DNA of 64,000 nt from Ephydatia muelleri. Its lineage: Eukaryota > Porifera > Demospongiae > Spongillida > Spongillidae. A program made the translations under genes and the position numbers. Of this stretch, positions 45,607 through 64,000 are shown piece by piece. The DNA is taken from the NCBI GenBank assembly GCA_013339895.1, contig JABACO010000023.1:2044444-2108443 (forward strand), given 5' to 3'. Position 1 is the stretch's first letter, and each line of letters opens with the position of its first letter. The notes beneath the pieces are model-generated. The model saw only the letters and a program-made list of their open reading frames with translations, ran no database searches and was not told where the DNA came from.

Positions 45607-48600
45607 CATAGTGAAGGTATAAGAGAGGATGTGAACTCTGATGAATGCGGGAAGTGTGTGGGTGTGTATAAAGGAGTTAAGGTGGGAAACAGGTAACAGA
45701 AGTGATGGCAGGTGGTCGAGGAAAGGGGATGGGAGTCAGTATGCAAAACAAAGTTAGCGTAAATACAAAAAGCAATAAAAAAATCCCTAACAGTATAATG
45801 CTTGGGACAGAGAAGGGGGAGAAGAAGGTGAACTGGTGTGGAAAACACACGCCACTGACATGAACAAAACATCAGAAGAAGACAACAAAACGGAATGCAC
45901 AAAAGAGATGCTTATGAGGAAGGGGAAAGGAATGCACAAATACGCTGTTACTGGGAACAGGAGATGGTATGTGAACTGAAACAAACTGGATAAGGGGGAT
46001 GGCGCCACAAAGGTGACAAAGGCAAATCCTCTAGTGTTCTCTAAACATATATGAAATGTCAAAATACAGCACTTGAGGTAGTTGGGACATAGTGAGAAGT
46101 TTTGGGGGGAACAAGTACATGAATACTGGGACATAAGATAAAACTTTGGAAGGGAAATTTGTGCATTGAAAATGCAGAATGATATTGCAACACTACACAG
46201 TAATGGAGATGGAGGACAAAAACCGAAACTAGCAGTGTGTAGTGATAGGGTCACAATAAGAGGAGGAGGAGATTGAGGAAAAGGAAAAGATGGGGTCAGA
46301 ATAAAAGAAAGGGGAAAGACAGCGAAGAGGATAAAATCCAGCATTCAAAAAAAAAAAAGACCCACAGAGTTGTCAGAGTGGCAGGCCAGTGCTTGAAGCA
46401 GCAGTGGAAGGAAGGCAGGACACCTCTGCACAACTTCTTCACCATCTTTGCTGAGAGTGAGTTTGCTGAGATAAAATGATTACCATAGGTGAGTATGGTG
46501 AGGAGGTATCCATAGAGAGATGACAATAGGTGAGGAGGTGACCATAGGTGAAGTGTCCATAGAGATAGGTGACAATGGGTGAGGAGGTGACCATAGGTGA
46601 GGTGGTCCATAGAGATAGGTGACGATGGGTGAGGAGGTGACCATAGGTGAGGTGGTCCATAGAGATAGGTGACAATGGGTGAGGAGGTGACCAAGGTGAG
46701 GTGTCCATAGAGATAGGTGACAATGGGTGAGGAGGTGACCATAGGGAGCAGTCCATAGAGAGAGGTGAAAATAAGGTAAGAAGGTGACTATAGATAAGGA
46801 GTTGACCATCAGTGATGAGGTGACCACAGGTGATGAGGTGCTGATAATGTATCAACCTTGCAGTACACTACAAGTACCAGCTCCTCCATTCTCCCACCCC
46901 ATCCTGGCAATGAAGCTTCCACCTGGGCTATGGGTGGACAGGATGCAACCCTCACCTCAGCACTCTGGCTATGTTGAAGACAATATCCTTGTCCTGCAAG
47001 TACATTTCCAACACAGGGCACAGCAAGGAGATGATATCGCCCTTGACAATCTCCAGACGGGAGGTGGGGTTTTCGCTGAGGCTGCGCAGTGCTATGGTCA
47101 GCTGCACCAAGAGGTTGGCACAACGGGTCTTGTTGGCATCGTCTAAAGATGGCTGGAGGCAGAAATATTGTACGATATGTGCATATCCCTTTATTCACTT
47201 CCACCTATCCTCTCATCTCCTCTCCTCTCTCCCTCCCTCCCTCTCTCCCTCCCTCTCTCCCTCCCTCACCTCCGAGCACCTCTGCAAGACAGCTATGAGT
47301 AGGCTGCAGACACCGGCCCCAACCAGTGTCTCACACAGTCCTTTGTTGCCAGACAGCATCTTGAGGGTACCCATGCCATACACCATGGCGTCCATGTCAA
47401 CAAGTGGGTCTGTCTCCCTTAGCAACTCAACAAGAGGGCATAGCACCTGTTCTTCTGAAAAGAGCACATCGTTGGCCTCTGTGCGACTGATATTGAACAG
47501 CAGTTTGCATGTGTTCAGCAAATTCTTTCCAGTCACTTTCATCTAAAATAATTATATTTTTATCTTAATTAACACCCAGGGTAGTCTACATCCCCCACAG
47601 CAATGTTTTGACTACTAGCTCTGGGCACTGAAGCACTTACGGCCAGGATGATGCGAGCTATCCGCAGGAGGAGGTTGCTGTCGGTGTGGTCCAGGAGTCG
47701 AAAGAGGGACCTCAGCACAGCCGCCCTCCGCTTTGTGCCCGCCTCCCCTCCTGTGCGACCCAGCAGGCCCCTCCCTTCCAGGCAAATCCACAGGGTCCCA
47801 GACAGCTCGCACAGTCGAGCGATGTCGGCTGTGCTTTCATCCAGATCTCTCAGCAGGGGAGTTACCTCTGCTTCCCAGTAGGCGTCCATCTCTTCCCCCT
47901 TGGAGGAGGAGACTGTAGTGGACTTCTTTTTCATGTGTGTAGTTGGCTGGGAGCGTGGAAACCTGCTGGAGCTTTGAGATGATGTCGTGACTATTTGGTC
48001 TTGATCTCTACGGTTTTCGCTTGTGGACTGCTTGTTGACAGTGGTGGTAGAGGAGGAGGAGTAGGAGGCAGGAACAGGGTTGCACGACTCTTCTGGTTCA
48101 TCTTGAAGAAGATTGACTGTGGACTGCATCGGGGTTGGTGGAGTTTGTTTGACATGCTGCATGAGAATAGGTTAACAGTGAACACATTAAACAACGCAGG
48201 GAAGAGTGGTCCAAAGTGTGACCTTGGAACTGGCAGTTGAAGAAGGGGGAATAGATTTCTCAATAGGGGGAAGTTTTTGACTCGTGCTCGGCCTGCTGGG
48301 GGGTTTGTGGCTTGTGTTGGGTCTACTTATTTGTTCTTCTGAGAAATGCCTTGCTCCAATACTTCGGTAAGTAAAAAATTATATCAAAAATTACCACAAT
48401 AATTATAATTATAGGAATGATAAGCTGCTTGCAGGTTACCTGTAAACAGAAGGTGGTCTCCCACGACTTTGTTTGTCAATATCTGCGGGGGTGAAGGGGC
48501 GACCGGTGGGAAGGGCTCGCACAGACTGCCTGGCTTCTGCAATAATTTGAGCGCTGGTCTGTACGGGTAGGATGTTAGATGGCTGCTGCAGTGAACGCTT

Positions 48601-48633
48601 TTTCTTAGATTTAAGTGATCGGGTGCCATCCAT
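43533..48633 (-). CDS. ARMC2: Armadillo repeat-containing protein 2
   Basis: An armadillo-repeat protein needed for assembly of motile cilia and sperm flagella in animals. Minus-strand exons: 48633-48440, 48361-48223, 48156-47641, 47542-47270, 47152-46956, 46465-46366, 45524 to about 45384, about 45334-45302, 45209 to about 45113, 44608-44485, 44416-44100, 44050-43932, 43854-43775 and 43678-43533. The N-terminal motif TSAQIIAEARQSVRAL with GRPFTPADID is diagnostic. Armadillo segments include MKVTGKNLLNTCKLLFNISR, VRICFVLGNLSADHD, VMANLTVHPRVGP, EDWQLASLVCKTLWNF and, at the end, WQTEFVPVAQLLLHRIEQ. The exon from 45524 needs a one-base frame change near 45440 to continue into GAIPLLNDLCTQYFG. 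The last intron has a GC donor. Confidence 0.88.
44041..44078. repeat. Poly(G) next to an ARMC2 3' splice site
   Basis: A run of G residues on the plus strand forms the C-rich tract upstream of the acceptor of ARMC2 exon 44050-43932. Confidence 0.7.
44609..45112 (-). other. ARMC2 intron, 504 bp
   Basis: It contains ACATGTATGCATGCATG-like short alternating purine-pyrimidine stretches and no coding similarity. Confidence 0.6.
45525..46365 (-). other. ARMC2 intron, 841 bp
   Basis: It contains a TG run at 45582-45608 and purine-rich plus-strand sequence. The ORFs here show no similarity that I recognise. Confidence 0.6.
46496..46800. repeat. About 50-bp minisatellite in ARMC2 intron
   Basis: The units contain GATAGGTGACAATGGGTGAG and GAGGTGACCATAGGTGAGG, five to six imperfect copies. 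It lies just upstream, on the gene strand, of the acceptor of exon 46465-46366. The Pro/Ser/His-rich minus-strand ORFs are the repeat translated. Confidence 0.9.
47219..47269. repeat. (CTCC)n tract at an ARMC2 donor
   Basis: A CTCC/CCCT run abuts the donor of ARMC2 exon 47542-47270. On the gene strand it reads GTGAGGGAGGGAG. Confidence 0.8.
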
Positions 48634-48791
48634 CGTTTCAGGGCCTTCTCTTCTTTTCTTTCTTTTTTTTTGAGATAACAGTAGCTAGTTATCTTTTAAC
48701 TATTATCAACAAGAGTACCTATGTTTACTTCACATCGTAAGGTCCCGCCCCTCAATTCGAATAAGTAAACACTCTAATTAAAGCGCACTGC
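48634..48791. promoter_or_regulatory. Divergent ARMC2 / RABL3 promoter region
   Basis: 158 bp separate the two start codons. Both products are associated with cilia or with small GTPase biology in animals, so a shared promoter is plausible. No defined site is claimed. Confidence 0.5.
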
Positions 48792-49895
48792 ATGACTAGC
48801 GAAACCACTAAGAAGGTTAAGATCCTCGTTCTTGGTGACTCAGGTTAGTTTTTTTGCGGCCGTTTGATTTCATACATATCTTAATTTGTTTCAAGCCGTG
48901 GGAAAGACATCCCTGGTGCACTTAATTTGCACTAAGGAGGCCTTGAGTAATCCTGCGTGGACAGTAGGATGTTCATTGGAAGTTAAAGTACGTGCCGGGC
49001 GATGTGTGTGCGTGTGTGACGATGGTAGCACTCCTTTTCTCTTCGGACAGCTGCACGAGTACGGCACAGGTTCCTTGACCCAGCCCTACTTCCTCGAGTT
49101 CTGGGACGTGGGGGGTTCCCCAGCACATGCGAACGGGCGGCAGGTGTTCTACCATCAAGCGAATGGCATGTTTTTTTTTTTTTTTTTCAAATCCCTGTGT
49201 CAAAACTTTAATTCTCTACACAGGGATTGTGCTCGTGTACGACCTCACCAACAGAAAGTCTCACACAAACCTGTTGAAGTGGTTGGGGGAGTATCACCAG
49301 TCTGTTAGTGGGGGTGCGTACAAGTTCACTTGTGATTGTGTCTTCCTTTATTAAAAATAAATAATCTGTGCCTGTCTACGTTTACCCCAGGCAAAGGCAC
49401 TTCAAAGAGGTAAGTTTTGATGGGTGTGCAGTATTTTAATAATTCCCCATTCCTTTTTAATAATCCCCATAGTGACACAGAATACGACCCGGAGAGTTTT
49501 GTTGAACAGAGCATTCCTATGATTGTTGTGGGCACAAAGCAAGTGAGTGGAGTCTGTGGTGGGGAAATTATGGGAGCTCACCTCGTGCCAATTGAAACCC
49601 ATCCCACGTCACCCACACCACATCCTCACAAGCCCATTCCCATGTCACCTATACCACATCTCAATAAGCCCATTCCCACGTCACCCATACATCCCCATAG
49701 ACCCATTCCCACATCACCCATACATCCCCATAGGCCCATTCCCACATCACCCATACATCCCCATAGGCCCATTCCCACCATCACCCATACATCCCCATAG
49801 GCCCATTCCCACATCACCCATAGGCCCGTTTTCCATCTATTTATGTATCACCTCAAGTCAAATTGGTAACAAGCCACTTTTCTCTCTCACTCACA

Positions 49896-49960
<65 letters not shown>

Positions 49961-50613
49961 ATATAGGACCTTGCAGACTCACCTTTGCTCAAGACCACTT
50001 CCATGGTGACAGGGGCTGATTTGATAACAGTGGTAAGGGGTGTGAACTAGTGTGCTTTGTGTATTAGAACCTGCACTGCATTCTTCATCTCCAGGACTGC
50101 ACCAATGTCAGGCAGTTTTCACTGGACTCTCCATTAGTGATTCAACTGAATAAATTCTTTGACAAGGTTCTTTCACACTTCACACACAACCCCTAATTGC
50201 AGATCCAGAAAATCGATTCGGAAGGGGTGTGGGGGAGTATTTGGTTGTACCGTTTTATTTCTCCCTCTCCACCCTGTGTGTGTGTGCTTTTTTAAAAAAA
50301 GGGTTACACCTTTTAACATTTTTCTCTTACTCTCTCCCTGTTTTGGGACACCCTAGGTGATTGAGAGACGTTTCTTCCCCTCCTACCACATGGTCAGTGA
50401 ACGTGTGCAGCTCATTGAATGATCGCAAACTGTATGAGAAAAGCAGAGTGGCATTTGGCCCCTCATTTTCACCTCATCCTCCAATGTTTTCATCCTCCCC
50501 TCCACACAAACCCCACACTCGCTCGCTCACCCTATGTAGGCAGCCTGTACAGAACGGCATCGCTCTTACGCCAAGAGGCCATCCCTGAATTAACCCACAA
50601 TCACAATAAATAA
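48792..50613 (+). CDS. RABL3: Rab-like protein 3
   Basis: An atypical Rab-like small GTPase. Exons are 48792-48843, 48896-48987, 49051-49165, 49224-49313, 49391-49409 (a 19-nt microexon), 49473-49542, 49967-50032, 50095-50166 and 50357-50392, then an uncertain end. The P-loop is split across exons 1 and 2 (LVLGDSG then AVGKTSLVHL). WTVGCSLEVK covers switch I; FWDVGG replaces the usual WDTAG, as in RABL3. IVLVYDLTNRKS and IVVGTKQ are the G3-G4 region; here TKQ takes the place of NKxD. No C-terminal prenylation Cys is seen, as expected for RABL3. Intron 3 has a GC donor. The last exons (DRKLYEK near 50425, SLYRTASLLRQEA to the stop at 50613) are tentative; read-through would instead stop at about 50424. 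Confidence 0.87.
49600..49830. repeat. 34-bp minisatellite in RABL3 intron
   Basis: The units contain CCCATTCCCACATCACCCAT, about six copies, followed by a CA run. The repeat does not copy the neighbouring exon. Confidence 0.9.
49896..49960. repeat. (CA)n microsatellite in RABL3 intron
   Basis: An uninterrupted AC run a few bases before the acceptor of exon 49967-50032. Confidence 0.95.
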
Positions 50614-50769
50614 ATCAAATCAGATGTGTCAACAAAGAACTGTTCAGCTGCACTTCATGTACTCTAACTCACCAACTGTTCAAAAACAATACCATTTGCC
50701 GACATTTGCCGATTTCTTTTTAAAAATTAACTTTAACTAGTTTTAGCTGACCCCACTAGGGCAATAACT

Positions 50770-51110
50770 TAACCATCAACACAGCCACGTCGCAAACTTG
50801 CGAAATATAAGGTGGCGGCCACGCACGTGAGCTCGCGATCCACCGTTCCCACCAGCATTCTGTATATAGCTTGCACTGGAGTCATCGTAGCAATGACGAT
50901 GAATTCGTGTTTCTGTACATGGAGAGATCATGATACAAGTATTAAGTGTTTGTGTGGACACAAAATGACTATAAAAAGCAAGTACATGACGTATACGGTG
51001 GAACTAACCAACCAATTCTCAGGACTGATGATAGGTGTAAGCTTCACCGAGCCGGCGAAAATGACCATCAGAACCGCCAGAGCAGTCGATCGCGAGGAGT
51101 AAACTAACAC
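50770..51110 (-). pseudogene. Broken tandem duplicate of the TMEM35-like gene
   Basis: On the minus strand, an exon-1-like stretch (STALAVLMVIFAGSVKLTP then IISPEN, about 51090-51008) keeps the donor GTTAGT, and an exon-2-like stretch (QKHEFIVIATMTPVQ, MLVGTVDRELTCVAATLYFA) follows near 50930-50790. Both closely match the gene at 51279-51846. An insertion around VDRE and early termination (RGCVDG) remove the last two membrane helices. The intron is retained, so it arose by DNA duplication, not by retrotransposition. Confidence 0.7.
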
Positions 51111-51278
51111 GTACTCCTTAGTAGCTGTTCCGACCCTTGCTTATGATGGGCGTGGCCCACCTCCTTCAGATCATACTCATTGAAACGTTTTCAAAAACAA
51201 ACAAAAAAAAAAACTGTTCGTCTGACTGTTCAAAAGCAAACTATTTGCCTATTTGGAAACGGGGGAGAAAAATGCACT

Positions 51279-51846
51279 TCAACCAGTTTTAGCTTTGAGT
51301 GACTCTCTGGTGTAGAGGCGTGTTAGCAAGAACAGGAGGCCGATAAAGGAACCCATTAGTTTTTCCGCTGGGTCGTTGATCCAGACATGTGTCACAGCAG
51401 CTCCCACCATTATCCCGACAAGCAGCCACGTCGCAAAAACTGCAAACTTGCGCTTAGCAAAAAGGATGGCGGCCACACAAGTTAGCTCCACCGTCCCCAC
51501 CAGAACACGGTACACGTCCGGGTCGAGCCTGAGAAAACGCACCGGAGTCTTCGTGGCATAGGCGATGAATTCGTGTTTCTGCATACGTGCACGACGATCG
51601 TGTGTGTATGTGTACGAGAGAGTGTGGAGAAGAACAGCACAATGTCAAATTCAAAAAGAGTGAACCACGTTACAGCGAAGGTGGAGCTACTATTATGGAC
51701 TATAGCTAATCCACGGTGAAACTAACCAATTCTTGATGCATATCGGGACTGACGATCGGTGTAAGTTTCGCCGAGCCGGCGAAACTGTACATTAAGACCA
51801 CCAGAGCAGTCGAGGCGTAGTACACATACTTCCTAGCAGAAGACAT
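51279..51846 (-). CDS. TMEM35/NACHO-like four-helix membrane protein
   Basis: Two minus-strand exons, 51846-51727 and 51578-51279, give 139 residues. Exon 1 begins MSSARKYVYYASTALVVLM and has AGSAKLTPIVSP, the KLTP motif of the TMEM35 (DoxX-like) family. Exon 2 contains VLVGTVELTCVAAILFAKRK, WLLVGIMVGAAVTHVW, INDPAEKLMGSFIGLLFLL and a basic C-terminus (RLYTRESLKAKTG). The order and spacing match vertebrate TMEM35A/B. TMEM35A (NACHO) is an ER chaperone for nicotinic receptors in vertebrates. Whether the function extends to this organism is unknown. Confidence 0.8.
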
Positions 51847-51923
51847 TTAATACCGTTTCCGACTGCGCTTGTTTATGATAGGCGTGGCTTCACCACGTGT
51901 ACATTTTTTTAACAGTAAAAAAA
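51847..51923. promoter_or_regulatory. Divergent TMEM35-like / WDR3 promoter region, 77 bp
   Basis: Only 77 bp separate the start codons, so 5' UTRs and core promoters must overlap or the UTRs be very short. It contains CGTGGCTTCACCACGTG. No TATA box. Confidence 0.5.

Positions 51924-64000
<12,077 letters not shown>

Overview
The window is nuclear DNA from an animal. Its genes are split by many short GT-AG introns, and simple-sequence tracts (CA/TG, CT, poly-C/poly-G) and minisatellites are frequent. The best guess is a sponge (Porifera). That rests mainly on a giant cadherin with cohesin-like domains, which fits the 'coherin' family that I recall as described from choanoflagellates and sponges. 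The surrounding housekeeping and ciliary genes are all animal-type. No RNA gene, CRISPR array or bacterial operon was seen.

Layout from left to right. (1) 1-5881, minus strand: the 5' half of the TFIIIC subunit gene GTF3C3, 11 exons visible, continuing off the left edge. (2) 6206-38671, plus strand: a 24-exon gene for a single-pass membrane protein of about 9,406 residues. One internal exon (11553-34023) is 22,471 nt long. The protein alternates cadherin-repeat blocks with four copies of a large module resembling the TMEM132 ectodomain. Three of the four copies end in a cohesin-like domain, a two-loop dockerin-like domain and an unrecognised domain. The tail carries two NPLY motifs. (3) 38973-39930, minus: PSMG1, a proteasome assembly chaperone. 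(4) 40440-42215: a decayed non-LTR retrotransposon. (5) 42577-43470, plus: intronless TRABD. (6) 43533-48633, minus: ARMC2. (7) 48792 to about 50613, plus: RABL3. (8) 50770-51846, minus: a TMEM35/NACHO-like gene and a broken duplicate of it. (9) 51924 to the right edge, plus: WDR3, with a 2.8 kb foldback transposon in one intron.

The genes do not form a pathway. Three pairs are divergent with short gaps between start codons: GTF3C3/giant cadherin 324 bp, ARMC2/RABL3 158 bp, TMEM35-like/WDR3 77 bp. This suggests shared promoters. Most exon joins given here were checked by hand for splice signals and reading-frame phase.

The most notable items are the TMEM132-like/cohesin/dockerin/cadherin chimera with its recurring unknown domain, the 22.5 kb exon, and three minisatellites whose repeat units carry a copy of the adjacent exon end plus its 5' splice site.
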